A stretch of 64,000 nucleotides of DNA from the NCBI GenBank assembly GCA_002730035.1, contig PBYU01000011.1:5621-69620 (forward strand). The letters are read 5' to 3'. Position numbers and translations under genes: made by a program. Shown here piece after piece: positions 8,870-19,536 of the stretch. The notes below the pieces were generated by a model. That model searched no databases, had not been told where the DNA came from, and worked only from the letters and a program-made list of their open reading frames with translations. Within the stretch, counting starts at the first letter, position 1. The number at the start of each line of letters is the position of its first letter. This DNA comes from Gammaproteobacteria bacterium. GTDB taxonomy: Bacteria; Pseudomonadota; Gammaproteobacteria; Pseudomonadales; Pseudohongiellaceae.

Positions 8870-9619
8870 ATGAAAGACGAACAACTACTTCGTTACAGTC
8901 GGCAAATCATGCTGCCTGAGATGGATGTCGCTGGCCAGCAGAAGCTGGTCGACGCTAGCGTGTTAATAATTGGAATGGGCGGGCTCGGTTGCCCCGTCGC
9001 CATGTACCTGTCCGCGGCGGGTGTCGGACACTTGATCATTGTCGATGACGACACGGTGGAGCTCACTAATCTGCAACGCCAGATAGCCCATGGTCAGACC
9101 AACCTGGGGGAGTCGAAGGTTGGGTCCGCCGAAGCTACCCTGAAAGGATTAAATCCGGATGTGCGGGTTAAGCGCATCGAGCAGCGTCTGGAGGGTGAGG
9201 CACTGGACCAGGCAGTAGCAGCAGCCGATGTCGTCGTGGATGCCTGTGACAATTTCACGACCCGCTTTGCGATTAACCGTAGTTGTATAAAACATGGCAA
9301 ACCGCTGGTATCGGGGGCTGCAATTCGTATGGAGGGTCAGGTAGCCGTCTTTAATAGCCAGGATCCTCAAAGCCCCTGTTACCAATGCCTGTATAGTGAA
9401 GGTGACGACGATGATGCCAGCTGCTCCCACAATGGTGTTATGGCACCACTGGTCGGAATCATCGGTTCGGTACAGGCCATGGAAACTATCAAGGTTATCA
9501 CTGGTATTGGCAGGAATCTCACTGGCAGGCTGTTATTGCTCGATGCTGCAACCATGCAATGGCGTGAGATGAAGCTGCCCCGCGACGAGTCGTGCCCGGC
9601 TTGTGGGGAGTCTCTGTGA
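8870..9619 (+). CDS. moeB: MoeB/ThiF-family adenylyltransferase (probable MoeB)
   Basis: E1-like enzyme that adenylates the C-terminal Gly-Gly of a sulfur carrier (MoaD or ThiS). Its 249 residues contain the ATP loop GMGGLGCP (35-42), the DDDTVELTNLQRQ motif (59-71), the acidic DACDN stretch (124-128), and two CxxC zinc pairs (Cys170/173 and Cys242/245). Position after prmC and overall length favour MoeB. ThiF or a dual-use protein cannot be excluded, since no moaD or thiS is adjacent. Confidence 0.88.
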   Translation: MKDEQLLRYSRQIMLPEMDVAGQQKLVDASVLIIGMGGLGCPVAMYLSAAGVGHLIIVDDDTVELTNLQRQIAHGQTNLGESKVGSAEATLKGLNPDVRVKRIEQRLEGEALDQAVAAADVVVDACDNFTTRFAINRSCIKHGKPLVSGAAIRMEGQVAVFNSQDPQSPCYQCLYSEGDDDDASCSHNGVMAPLVGIIGSVQAMETIKVITGIGRNLTGRLLLLDAATMQWREMKLPRDESCPACGESL

Positions 9620-9718
9620 CCCATCGAAACCCTTTAATCCTCGACAATGCCTGGGGCAAGTCGCTATTATGCGCCGCTCTGCATTATTGCTGCTACTTTA
9701 GAAGATAACACCAGTAAG

Positions 9719-10990
9719 ATGGAAACGACGACTGACACACAACCTCAAACCTTCGACAGCTTCGACTTAAAGAAGCCGCTCAGAGACGCGATAGACAAAC
9801 TCGGTTTTGAATTCTGTACACCAATTCAGGCGGAGAGCCTCGTGCACACTCTCGCCGGGCATGATGTGACTGGCCGTGCCCAAACCGGCACAGGTAAGAC
9901 GGCGGCGTTTCTGATTACCATCATCAATGACCTGCTGAGCAATCCAGTCGAAGAAAAAAGATACCTGTCCGAGCCCCGTACCCTGATAGTAGCTCCCACA
10001 CGCGAGTTAGCGATTCAGATTGCCAGCGACTCGGTAGATCTTACGACAGGCTGCGATCTCCATACCGTTACCCTGGTAGGAGGCGAAGATTACAATAAAC
10101 AGTACAGAGCACTGGACGCGAAACCGGTGGACATTGTAGTTGCCACGCCAGGACGGCTGCTGGATTTTGTACAGAACGACAAGCTCTACCTGGGACTGGT
10201 GGAGCTGTTAGTGCTCGACGAGGCCGATCGCATGCTGGATATGGGGTTTATTCCCCAGGTCCGTCAAGTCGTGTCCCGCACACCAAAGAAGGACTGCCGC
10301 CAAACCTTGTTGTTCAGCGCTACTTTTACACCGGAAATTATCAAACTTGCTTCTCACTGGGCTGTGCAACCTATCATGGTGGAAGTGGAACCTGAACACG
10401 TTGCGGCGGAGGCTGTCGATCAGATTGTGTACCTGGTTACCACTGCAAATAAATATAACCTGCTGTTCAACATTATTTCCGAAGCTGATGCGGTGAAGGT
10501 GCTGGTGTTCAGTAATCGCCGCGACCAGGTGCGCCGACTGGCCGACGACCTGTATCGCAATGGCATCAACTGCGGCGTGCTGTCGGGCGAGATTCCCCAG
10601 AATAAACGCGTTCGCACGCTGGAAGCCTTTAAAGCCGGAAAGTTACAGGTGCTGGTTGCCACCGATGTCGCGGGGCGGGGTCTGCACATCGAAAATGTGA
10701 CTCATGTAATCAATTACACACTGCCGGAAGAAGCCGATGACTACGTGCATCGTATCGGGCGAACCGGACGGGCGGGCGCTATAGGCACCTCCATCAGTTT
10801 CGCCTGCGAAGAAGATTCCTTTCTATTGCCCGCCATCGAAGATAAGTTAGGCAACAAACTTGACTGCATCCATCCCCATGATGGCCTGCTGGGACAAGCG
10901 CCGGGCTATGTGCGGGAATCCCGGTTTAAAGCGAGAGTCGCAGGTGGATCTTTGAAGGCAAGAGGCAGGCCCAAGTCCAGACGCAACTAG
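9719..10990 (+). CDS. rhlB: DEAD-box RNA helicase, RhlB type
   Basis: ATP-dependent RNA helicase of 423 residues from the ATG at 9719. The frame extends upstream to 9647, but that piece is not helicase-like. Motifs in order: Q motif (GFEFCTPIQ, 29-37), Walker A AQTGTGKT (54-61), PTRELA, TPGRLLDF, DEAD box VLDEADRMLDMGF, SAT (LFSATFT), and C-terminal motifs VATDVAGRGLHI and HRIGRTGRAGAIG. The GFEFCTPIQ and GLHIENVTHVINY stretches and the short basic tail resemble RhlB, the helicase that joins the RNase E degradosome. Assignment within the DEAD family is from these similarities only. Confidence 0.85.
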   Translation: METTTDTQPQTFDSFDLKKPLRDAIDKLGFEFCTPIQAESLVHTLAGHDVTGRAQTGTGKTAAFLITIINDLLSNPVEEKRYLSEPRTLIVAPTRELAIQIASDSVDLTTGCDLHTVTLVGGEDYNKQYRALDAKPVDIVVATPGRLLDFVQNDKLYLGLVELLVLDEADRMLDMGFIPQVRQVVSRTPKKDCRQTLLFSATFTPEIIKLASHWAVQPIMVEVEPEHVAAEAVDQIVYLVTTANKYNLLFNIISEADAVKVLVFSNRRDQVRRLADDLYRNGINCGVLSGEIPQNKRVRTLEAFKAGKLQVLVATDVAGRGLHIENVTHVINYTLPEEADDYVHRIGRTGRAGAIGTSISFACEEDSFLLPAIEDKLGNKLDCIHPHDGLLGQAPGYVRESRFKARVAGGSLKARGRPKSRRN

Positions 10991-11018
10991 CCACGGGTGA
11001 AATTGAAGGGGTGCCGCA

Positions 11019-12506
11019 GTGCAAAAAATAATTACCATACTGCTAGTCATGGTTGCTGCTGCCTCCTGTGCGGCCGATGCATCGACTGACTCCGCTGCGC
11101 AATCACAACCCCCCAATATCGTCATCCTGTTCGCCGATGATCTTGGCTATGGCGATCTCAGCAGCTTTGGCCATCCCTACATACGCACTCCGGAACTGGA
11201 TGAATTGGCCAGGATGGGCCAGAAATGGACCGACTTCTACGTCGCGGCTCCGGTGTGCTCTCCAAGCCGTGCCGCTTTACTAACTGGCCGTCTGCCAGTT
11301 CGTTCCGGGCTCTATGGCGACAGCATCCGGGTCTATTTTCCCGACGAACCTGGTGGATTTCCGGATAAGGAAGTGTCGATCGCCGAAGCGCTCAAGCAGC
11401 AGGGCTATGCAACGGGGATCTTCGGCAAGTGGCATCTCGGTGACGCATCCCATGCCTATCCCACTGAACATGGCTTCGATGAGTGGCTGGGAGTGCCCTA
11501 CTCCAATGACATGGACTGGGTCGGCGACCCGGGATTCGAGGAAATGCGCGCCATGGCGATAGCTGGAGAAGTAGCAGAGCGGGCCCGTATTACATCCAGC
11601 CGACCCGCCAAGTATGCCGATCCCCAGGCCGAATATTTTAATACACCATTGATCAGCAGCAATGCCGCTGGAGACAGTTCCATAGAACAGCCTACCGACC
11701 AGGGCTTGCTGACACGCCGCTATACCGAGGCCGCCATCGACTTCATGCAGCGCAATGTCGATTCGCCGTTTCTCGTCTATATGCCCTATACCATGCCTCA
11801 TACGCCACTGTTTCGCAGCAATGAATTTACCGGTCGCAGTCTCGGCGGACGCTACGGCGATGTTGTTGAAGAAATTGACTGGAGTGTGGGAGAGATTCGC
11901 CGTACGCTGGAACGCCTTGGAGTCGCTGATAACACCCTGATCGTGTTTACCAGTGACAACGGACCCTGGCTCACCATGAAAGAAGAAGGTGGGCGGGCTG
12001 GATTGTTGCGCATGGGCAAAGGATCAACTTTTGAGGGTGGTGTGCGCGTACCCACGGTATTCTACTGGCCGGGCCGCATTCAACCCGGCATCGTGAGTGA
12101 GATAGGTTCGACACTGGACTTATTCGCCACGGCGATGACGCTGTCTGGCCAGACCAACGTAACCGGCATCGATGGCGTGGATTTGTCTAATGTACTTCTC
12201 GAGGGAGGTCAGAGCCTGCGCAGGGAAATGCCGTATTACCGCGGTGGCGATCTGTATGCCTACCGGGTGGGTAACTGGAAATTGCATTACATTCTTGAAG
12301 GTGCTTATGGTCAGCCTCCTGAGCGTACGGTGCTGCAGACGCCCGAGCTTTACAATCTTTTAAGAGATCCATCCGAGCGATTCGATGTGGCGGCGGATAA
12401 TCTTCAGATTGTGACGCAGATCGAGGCGGCTGTCGCGCTGCATCGAGCCGGGCTGGAAATCAGAGAGCCGCTGTTTGATGCACGTCTGGCGCGGGTTCAG
12501 AACTAG
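11019..12506 (+). CDS. Exported sulfatase (arylsulfatase A family)
   Basis: Predicted 495-residue sulfate-ester hydrolase. The start is GTG at 11019 with GAAGGGG upstream. An N-terminal signal ends in AAASC (Cys17), which could be a lipobox, so it is exported and perhaps membrane-anchored. Metal ligands lie in NIVILFADDLGYGD (33-46). The modification motif CSPSR (80-84) places Cys80 for conversion to formylglycine. FGKWHLGD is the second catalytic block and TSDNGPW the later metal/substrate block. It stands alone between rhlB and the gat genes, and no maturation enzyme is in the window. Substrate is unknown. Its stop overlaps the stop of the convergent gene. Confidence 0.92.
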   Translation: MQKIITILLVMVAAASCAADASTDSAAQSQPPNIVILFADDLGYGDLSSFGHPYIRTPELDELARMGQKWTDFYVAAPVCSPSRAALLTGRLPVRSGLYGDSIRVYFPDEPGGFPDKEVSIAEALKQQGYATGIFGKWHLGDASHAYPTEHGFDEWLGVPYSNDMDWVGDPGFEEMRAMAIAGEVAERARITSSRPAKYADPQAEYFNTPLISSNAAGDSSIEQPTDQGLLTRRYTEAAIDFMQRNVDSPFLVYMPYTMPHTPLFRSNEFTGRSLGGRYGDVVEEIDWSVGEIRRTLERLGVADNTLIVFTSDNGPWLTMKEEGGRAGLLRMGKGSTFEGGVRVPTVFYWPGRIQPGIVSEIGSTLDLFATAMTLSGQTNVTGIDGVDLSNVLLEGGQSLRREMPYYRGGDLYAYRVGNWKLHYILEGAYGQPPERTVLQTPELYNLLRDPSERFDVAADNLQIVTQIEAAVALHRAGLEIREPLFDARLARVQN

Positions 12507-12829
12507 TCAGAACTACGCACCGCACCGGCAGATTCCAATATGTTTGCGTACTGTGTGGATTTACGATGTTGTGAGACAAGGTCGAGGAAGGTGCTGCCGT
12601 TTTCCAGTGCTACGTTAATGTCTTTGCCTGCTTCTATATAGAGAGAGATAAAGCGCGCAAATAATTCGACAGTCATGCCGCGATAGGCTTTGAGGAGAAT
12701 ACTGTAATCGGCCGGCATACCATCAGGTGGCTGCTGCTTAAGAAAAGTTTTCAGCCGCTCATCCGACCACTCCTCATCACGAGTCGCGATCTGGGTTCGT
12801 TCGACGCCGCTCTTTTTTCCTTCTTTCAT
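12503..12829 (-). CDS. Small protein with a single ankyrin-like repeat
   Basis: A 108-residue cytoplasmic protein starting 4 bases after the gatB stop, so probably translated from the gat message. The N terminus is charged. The C-terminal part (about residues 68-104, from AGKDINVALENGSTFLDLV to ILESAGA) has the pattern of one ankyrin repeat (GxDINx..NGxTxLDL...LxxAGA). From memory it resembles the short PA4642-type conserved proteins of Pseudomonas; I could not check this. No function is known. Its stop codon lies in the same CTAG as the sulfatase stop. Confidence 0.75.
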   Translation of the reverse strand: MKEGKKSGVERTQIATRDEEWSDERLKTFLKQQPPDGMPADYSILLKAYRGMTVELFARFISLYIEAGKDINVALENGSTFLDLVSQHRKSTQYANILESAGAVRSSD

Positions 12830-12833
12830 AGGA

Positions 12834-14264
12834 CTATTTTAATTTTTCTTGTAGGAGTTGATTTACCTGTCCTGGATTTGCCTTGCCCTGTGACAGTTTC
12901 ATAGCCTGGCCGACCAAAAACCCCAGCACCTGTTGTTTGCCTTCCCTGAACTGCTGCACCTGATCCGGGTTGTTAGCGATGACTTCGTCCACCAGTTTCT
13001 CGATCGCACCGCTATCGGTTACCTGCTTCAAGCCCTTCTTCTCAATGATATCGTCCACACTGGCCAAATCCTCGATCATGGTTTCGAATACGGTCTTGGC
13101 GATCTTGCCGGAGATGGTGTTGTCTTCTATGCGGGCAATCAGGGTGGCGAGTCGGTCTGCCGCTATGGGCGACTCGCTGATTTCCAGGTTGTTTTTGTTC
13201 AGCAGTGCCTGCAGGTCACCGCTAACCCAATTGGCGGCGAGTTGTACAGCGCCGCTTTGATCAGCGACAGTTTCAAAATACTCGGCCATCTCCCGAGTGC
13301 TGGTTAATACAGCGGCGTCAAACTCGCTAAGCCCATACTCTTGCACAAAGCGCGCTTTCCTGGCGTCCGGTAACTCCGGCAACTCGGCCCGGACCGATTC
13401 GATGTAGGCGTCATCGATTACCACCGGCAAGAGATCCGGTTCAGGGAAATAGCGGTAGTCATTGGCGACTTCCTTGCTACGCATGGAAGTGGTGATATCT
13501 TTGTCGGCATCGTAGCGCCTGGTTTCCTGCACGACTCTGCCGCCATCTTCGATGAGTTCCTGTTGTCTTTGAATTTCTGAGTTGATGGCCTTCTCGACGA
13601 AGCGAAACGAATTGATATTCTTGATTTCTGTTCGAGTGCCCAGCTCAGTCTCACCCCTAGCACGAATCGACACGTTCACATCGCAGCGCATGGAACCCTG
13701 CGCCATGATGGCATCGGAAATGTCCAGGTAGCGGACGATCGAATGTAATTTTTTCAGGTAGGCGACGGCTTCCTCCGCGTTTTTGATTTCGGGCTCGGAT
13801 ACAATTTCGAGAAGCGGTTCTCCAGCCCGGTTGAGATCGATACCGGACATGCCGTGGAATTCCTCATGCAGAGACTTGCCGGCGTTTTCCTCGATATGTG
13901 CTCGGGTGACACCGATTACTCTCTCGCTGCCGTCTTGCAGGAAAATCTTGAGAGAACCTTTGCCTACCACGGGAAAATCCAACTGTGTGACCTGGTAGCC
14001 CTTCGGTAGATCGGGGTAGAAATAGTTCTTGCGATCGAACACCGAGCGCTTGCCAATTTCCGCGCCGATGGCAAGGCCGAAACGCACCGCCATTTTCAGC
14101 GCCTCTGCATTAAATACCGGCAGAGTACCCGGTAGGGCAAGATCGAAAATATTCGCCTGGGTATTTGGATCCGCACCGAATTCAGATGTGGTGCCGGAGA
14201 ATAATTTTGACTTCGTGGACAGTGAAGCGTGAACCTCGAGGCCGATGACTGGCTCCCATTCCAT
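12834..14264 (-). CDS. gatB: Asp-tRNA(Asn)/Glu-tRNA(Gln) amidotransferase subunit B
   Basis: Subunit B of the GatCAB transamidosome holds the kinase-like active site that phosphorylates the aminoacyl group before amidation. Its 476 residues match the family. Seen are the N-terminal [19 protein letters not shown] block (3-21), the [14 protein letters not shown] block, the [17 protein letters not shown] motif, RCDVNVSIR, and a C-terminal GatB/YqeY tail domain ending [11 protein letters not shown]. It starts 2 bases after gatA. A tRNA-Gln gene is also present in the window, consistent with the indirect Gln/Asn route, though GlnRS or AsnRS could also exist. Confidence 0.98.
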   Translation of the reverse strand: MEWEPVIGLEVHASLSTKSKLFSGTTSEFGADPNTQANIFDLALPGTLPVFNAEALKMAVRFGLAIGAEIGKRSVFDRKNYFYPDLPKGYQVTQLDFPVVGKGSLKIFLQDGSERVIGVTRAHIEENAGKSLHEEFHGMSGIDLNRAGEPLLEIVSEPEIKNAEEAVAYLKKLHSIVRYLDISDAIMAQGSMRCDVNVSIRARGETELGTRTEIKNINSFRFVEKAINSEIQRQQELIEDGGRVVQETRRYDADKDITTSMRSKEVANDYRYFPEPDLLPVVIDDAYIESVRAELPELPDARKARFVQEYGLSEFDAAVLTSTREMAEYFETVADQSGAVQLAANWVSGDLQALLNKNNLEISESPIAADRLATLIARIEDNTISGKIAKTVFETMIEDLASVDDIIEKKGLKQVTDSGAIEKLVDEVIANNPDQVQQFREGKQQVLGFLVGQAMKLSQGKANPGQVNQLLQEKLK

Positions 14265-14266
14265 AG

Positions 14267-15727
14267 TCAGCCCTCCTGTGAGAACGAGGCAGGTTTCTTG
14301 CGGTGCCAGTCGGTGGCTTGCTGGAACTGATGGGCCACGTTCAAGACTCTGGCTTCGGCAAAGTCGCTACCCACCAGGTGCATGCCCACTGGAAGACCTT
14401 GCGCCAGGCCGGCAGGGATGGAGATGCCGGGTAGCCCGGCTAGATTGACGGCGATGGTGTAGATGTCTTCCAGATACATAGCCACCGGGTCGGTCTTGGC
14501 TCCCAGTTCGAATGCAGTATGGGGTGAAGTTGGGCCGACAATCACATCCACTTCCTGGAAGGCTTCGTCGAAGTCATTCTTTATGAGGCGTCTGATCTTT
14601 TGCGCCTTTTTATAATAGGCGTCGTAGTATCCGGCTGACAGGGCATAGGTGCCTACCATGATGCGGCGTTTCACCTCGTCGCCGAATCCTTCACTGCGAG
14701 TACGTTTGTACATGTCTTCAAGATCGACAGGATTCTCACAGCGATAGCCGTAACGCACGCCGTCGTAACGAGACAGGTTTGCCGAAGCCTCGGCAGGCGC
14801 CACTACATAGTAGGCGCTGACCGACAAATGGTTGTTGGGTAGATCCACCTCTTTTAGGGTGGCGCCCAGCTGCTCATATTCTTTCAGTGCTGCACGGATT
14901 GCCTGCTCGACTTCTGCACTTAGCCCTTCGGCGAAGTGCTGTTTTGGGATGCCTATTCTCAATCCCTCGAGTGGGTCATTCAGCGTGGCCGTATAGTCTT
15001 CGACTGGCTTGTCGATGCTGGTGGAATCCCTGCTGTCCAGACCAGCCATGGTATTGGTCATCAGCGCGGCATCCTCGGCGCTCTTGCACAAGGTGCCGGC
15101 CTGGTCGAGGCTGGAGGCGAAGGCAATCATGCCCCAGCGCGAGACGCGACCGTAGCTGGGCTTAAAACCGGTAATGCCACAGAAGGCGGCGGGTTGACGA
15201 ATCGAGCCTCCGGTATCGGTACCGGTTGCCATGGCACACAGGTCGGCGGCGACCGCAGCGGCTGAGCCTCCAGAGGAGCCACCTGGCACTCTTTTCGTGT
15301 CCCAGGGATTCTTGACTGGTCCGAAGTAACTCGTTTCATTGGATGAACCCATGGCGAACTCATCCATATTGGTCTTGCCCAGCATCACTGCACCGGCTGT
15401 ATTGAATTTCTCAACTACCGTGGCGTTATAAGGAGCTACGAAATTGCTCAACATGTGGGAGCCGCAGGTGGTAGTCACGCCATTCGTACAAAAAATATCT
15501 TTGTGGGCCAGCGGAATTCCCAGCAAGGGTGAGTTGTCACCAGCCGCGCGTTTTTCATCTGCCGCTTGCGCCTGCTCCAGTGCAGAATCTTCGCACACCG
15601 TTATAAAGGCATTGAGCACGTCATTATGCGCAGCGATACGAGCCAGATATGCGTGTGTCAGCTCGACACTGGAAATGTCGCCGGCGGCAAGCGAGGTGGA
15701 TAATTCGGCGACAGTCTTTTCAATCAT
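14267..15727 (-). CDS. gatA: Asp-tRNA(Asn)/Glu-tRNA(Gln) amidotransferase subunit A
   Basis: Amidase-signature subunit that releases ammonia from glutamine for GatB. It has 486 residues. The catalytic Ser-cisSer-Lys triad is visible: Lys76 (PLAHKDIF), Ser151 ([14 protein letters not shown]) and Ser175 ([12 protein letters not shown]). It is full length. It lies between gatC and gatB in the standard gatCAB order; the 47-base gap to gatC is somewhat longer than its 2-base gap to gatB. Confidence 0.98.
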   Translation of the reverse strand: MIEKTVAELSTSLAAGDISSVELTHAYLARIAAHNDVLNAFITVCEDSALEQAQAADEKRAAGDNSPLLGIPLAHKDIFCTNGVTTTCGSHMLSNFVAPYNATVVEKFNTAGAVMLGKTNMDEFAMGSSNETSYFGPVKNPWDTKRVPGGSSGGSAAAVAADLCAMATGTDTGGSIRQPAAFCGITGFKPSYGRVSRWGMIAFASSLDQAGTLCKSAEDAALMTNTMAGLDSRDSTSIDKPVEDYTATLNDPLEGLRIGIPKQHFAEGLSAEVEQAIRAALKEYEQLGATLKEVDLPNNHLSVSAYYVVAPAEASANLSRYDGVRYGYRCENPVDLEDMYKRTRSEGFGDEVKRRIMVGTYALSAGYYDAYYKKAQKIRRLIKNDFDEAFQEVDVIVGPTSPHTAFELGAKTDPVAMYLEDIYTIAVNLAGLPGISIPAGLAQGLPVGMHLVGSDFAEARVLNVAHQFQQATDWHRKKPASFSQEG

Positions 15728-15774
15728 GGGGATTCAGGTTCATTACTCAAATCAGTAGCTTTTCTTGCGGGATC

Positions 15775-16062
15775 CTATTCAATTACCTTCGGCACCAGGT
15801 ATAGACCATCCTGAGCTTCCGGCGCCAGGGTTTGTAGCTCGTCCCGGTGGTTTGTTTCGGTGACTCTGTCGGCACGCAGTCGCTGTGCCACGTCCAACGG
15901 GTGCGCCAGGGGTTCGACAGCATCAGTATCCACGGACTGCATCTGGTCGATCAGCGCCAGTATGTCGGTGATGCGTTTGGTCACTTCATCCGCCTCTGCC
16001 TCATTGATATGCAGACGTGCCAGATGTGCGATCTTTTCTACTTCAGACTTGTCAAAGGCCAC
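15775..16062 (-). CDS. gatC: Asp-tRNA(Asn)/Glu-tRNA(Gln) amidotransferase subunit C
   Basis: Small subunit that wraps around and stabilises GatA. Starting at the GTG at 16062 gives 95 residues beginning [17 protein letters not shown], the normal GatC length and N terminus. CTGGAG lies 7 bases upstream of this GTG. An upstream ATG at 16113 in the same frame would add 17 residues ([16 protein letters not shown]...) foreign to the family, so it is rejected. The [15 protein letters not shown] stretch is typical. First gene of the gatCAB operon, with a promoter candidate at 16194-16224. Confidence 0.95.
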   Translation of the reverse strand: MAFDKSEVEKIAHLARLHINEAEADEVTKRITDILALIDQMQSVDTDAVEPLAHPLDVAQRLRADRVTETNHRDELQTLAPEAQDGLYLVPKVIE

Positions 16063-17438
<1,376 letters not shown>

Positions 17439-17524
17439 GCCGGGAATCGATCGGAAGCGGCCCATTTACGCCGCTTGGAGCAGAAACACTAATTTCTGCT
17501 CTGCAAACCTGAGGCAGTCTAGCC

Positions 17525-18412
17525 ATCGACAAGATTCTCTTCATAAAAGGCGTTGCGCTTGAATACCGGGCACTCGCCTTCCTCCTGTTATCAGTCTGTA
17601 TCATGTTCGCTGATGGCCGTTTCGGCTATCTGGAAAAAATGCGCTTCGGCCTGGGTTACGCGACGACCCCTGTCTATTGGATAGCCGATATTCCCACCCG
17701 CATGTCCTTTTGGATCGACGATGTGTTTGTCTCTCGCACGGATCTGCTGGAGGATAATGAGCAGCTGCGTGAGGAATTGCTGGTTGCCCAACAGGAACTA
17801 CAGCTACTGGAAAGTATTGCCAGTGAAAACAATCGGCTGTTGGAGCTCAATGAAGCGTCTCAGGTGATCGAAGAAGATGTGATGCCGGCCGAGATCATCA
17901 ATGTATCGCCAGATCCTTATTCCAAGCGGGTGCTGATTAATAAGGGTGCCAGCGACGCTGTGTTTCTTGGACAACCGCTGTTAGACGCGAATGGGCTCAT
18001 GGGCCAGGTAGATGAAGTGCTGCCCTACACCAGTTGGGTGTTGTTGATCACCGATTCCCATCATGTCATTCCGGTTGAGGTTAATCGCAACGGGGAGCGG
18101 GCACTGGCCCGTGGCAGCCGCACGACTTCCACGGAATTGGAACTTCAATTTGTTACCCAGACCCAGGACATGATGGCGGGAGACCTGTTGGTGAGTTCCG
18201 GTATGGGTCAGGTCTATCCCAAGAATTACCCGGTGGCGGAGATCATCAGCGTTTTTTCTGATCCTGGTCAGGATTTTGCCACCGTCAAGGCACGGCCGAA
18301 GGCGCAGATGGCCAGTACCCGTCATGTCATGCTGGTCTTTGCCAGCGATGAACCGGAAGACGCTGCGCCCGACGCTTTGGCACAGCCGGTAGTCGAGGAG
18401 CAGCAGGAGTAG
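17525..18412 (+). CDS. mreC: Rod shape-determining protein MreC, probable non-ATG start
   Basis: Periplasmic scaffold anchored by one N-terminal membrane helix. The body is clearly MreC: a coiled coil (about 68-100, DLLEDNEQLREELLVAQQEL) and beta domains with GASDAVFLGQPLLD and GLMGQVDEV. The first ATG in frame (17603) would cut inside the membrane helix ALAFLLLSVCIMF. Upstream, the frame is open back to a TGA at 17510-17512 and encodes the family-typical ILFIKGVALEYRALAFLLLS, but contains no ATG, GTG or TTG. Alignment from memory with Pseudomonas MreC puts the start near ATC 17525, with GAGG at 17511-17514. From there the protein has 295 residues. The start coordinate is inferred. Confidence 0.85.
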   Translation: MDKILFIKGVALEYRALAFLLLSVCIMFADGRFGYLEKMRFGLGYATTPVYWIADIPTRMSFWIDDVFVSRTDLLEDNEQLREELLVAQQELQLLESIASENNRLLELNEASQVIEEDVMPAEIINVSPDPYSKRVLINKGASDAVFLGQPLLDANGLMGQVDEVLPYTSWVLLITDSHHVIPVEVNRNGERALARGSRTTSTELELQFVTQTQDMMAGDLLVSSGMGQVYPKNYPVAEIISVFSDPGQDFATVKARPKAQMASTRHVMLVFASDEPEDAAPDALAQPVVEEQQE

Positions 18413-18414
18413 CC

Positions 18415-18903
18415 ATGCAGCAAGAGTCGCACGCGACCTGGGTGATTTTTCTCAGCTTCTTTATTGCCTACCTGCTGGCGATAGTGCCATTTCCAGAATG
18501 GGCCATGAATTACCGCCCGGAATGGGTGCCCATGGTGCTCATTTACTGGGTGATGGCGCTGCCGTATCGCATCGGTATCGGGTCGGCCTGGTGTGCAGGA
18601 CTGATGCTGGACATATTGGAAGGTTCGGTGCTGGGGCTGAATTCCATGGCGCTGGTCATCATCGCTTATGTGACTCTGAGTCTGCACTTGCGGCTGCGTA
18701 TGTTCTCTTCACTACAACAGGCTGGCCTGGTGCTGGCCCTGGTGGGGCTTAGCCTGATGTTGAGCAATTGGTTACAGATCATGACCGGGCAGAGCGTTGC
18801 TTCCAATCTGATGTTTCTGATGGCGGCACTAACCAGCGCTGTCATCTGGCCATCCCTGTTTCAATTATTGAGACAAATACGCCGCAGTTTCGATGTCCAT
18901 TAG
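18415..18903 (+). CDS. mreD: Rod shape-determining protein MreD
   Basis: Inner-membrane partner of MreC in the elongasome. It has 162 residues, mostly hydrophobic, with about five predicted membrane segments. The MreD-type block GIGSAWCAGLMLDILEGSVLG (a loop and helix around residues 60-80) is recognisable. CAGGAG precedes the ATG, which lies 2 bases after the mreC stop. Confidence 0.93.
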   Translation: MQQESHATWVIFLSFFIAYLLAIVPFPEWAMNYRPEWVPMVLIYWVMALPYRIGIGSAWCAGLMLDILEGSVLGLNSMALVIIAYVTLSLHLRLRMFSSLQQAGLVLALVGLSLMLSNWLQIMTGQSVASNLMFLMAALTSAVIWPSLFQLLRQIRRSFDVH

Positions 18904-18924
18904 GCGCACCTAGTGCGGCGATCC

Positions 18925-19536
18925 ATGTCGACGTCTCAACTTATCCTTGCTTCGGCATCAACCCGTCGGCAACAACTGCTCACCCAGCTAGGGGTTGGCT
19001 TCAACGTTGCTGCACAGCACATCGACGAGACAAAACACCCCGAGGAAACCCCTGTCGATTACGCCTGCCGCATGGCGGTTGAAAAAGCCCGGTCTGCATT
19101 GCACACACTTCTCGCAGAAGATGCATCGGTCGTGCTGGCTGCCGATACCATCGTGCTTTGTGAGGGAGAGGTACTTGGAAAACCGGCCAATAAGGCAGCG
19201 GCACTGAGTATGCTGTCGACGCTCTCGGCAAAGTCGCACTGGGTTCTGTCTGCTGTTGCGGTAGCTAATCACCAGCGTGAAAGCTTGCTCTACTCCGACA
19301 CTCTGGTTGAGTTCCGCCGCATCGATACGACAGAGGCGGCGCGATACTGGGACACCGGTGAGCCCGCCGGAAAGGCAGGCAGTTACGCTATCCAGGGCTT
19401 CGGCGCGGCATTTGTGAAAAGTATTAGTGGCAGTTACAGTGGGGTGATGGGACTGCCGTTGTTTGAGACAGCACAATTACTGGCCGGGTTTGGCGTAGCA
19501 ACCTGGCAGGCTGAGTTGGAGTGTGCTCTTGAGTGA
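18925..19536 (+). CDS. maf: Maf/YhdE-type nucleotide pyrophosphatase
   Basis: House-cleaning enzyme of the Maf family; the YhdE branch hydrolyses dTTP/UTP and modified pyrimidine nucleotides. From the ATG at 18925 it has 203 residues starting MSTSQLILASASTRRQQLL, which carries the SxSxRR phosphate-binding motif. The catalytic Asp lies in LAADTIVL, and KAGSYAIQGFGAAFVKSI and SYSGVMGLPLFET follow. A GTG at 18913 would add four residues but is less family-like. It overlaps rng at its 3' end, as usual for the mreD-maf-rng order. Confidence 0.94.
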   Translation: MSTSQLILASASTRRQQLLTQLGVGFNVAAQHIDETKHPEETPVDYACRMAVEKARSALHTLLAEDASVVLAADTIVLCEGEVLGKPANKAAALSMLSTLSAKSHWVLSAVAVANHQRESLLYSDTLVEFRRIDTTEAARYWDTGEPAGKAGSYAIQGFGAAFVKSISGSYSGVMGLPLFETAQLLAGFGVATWQAELECALE

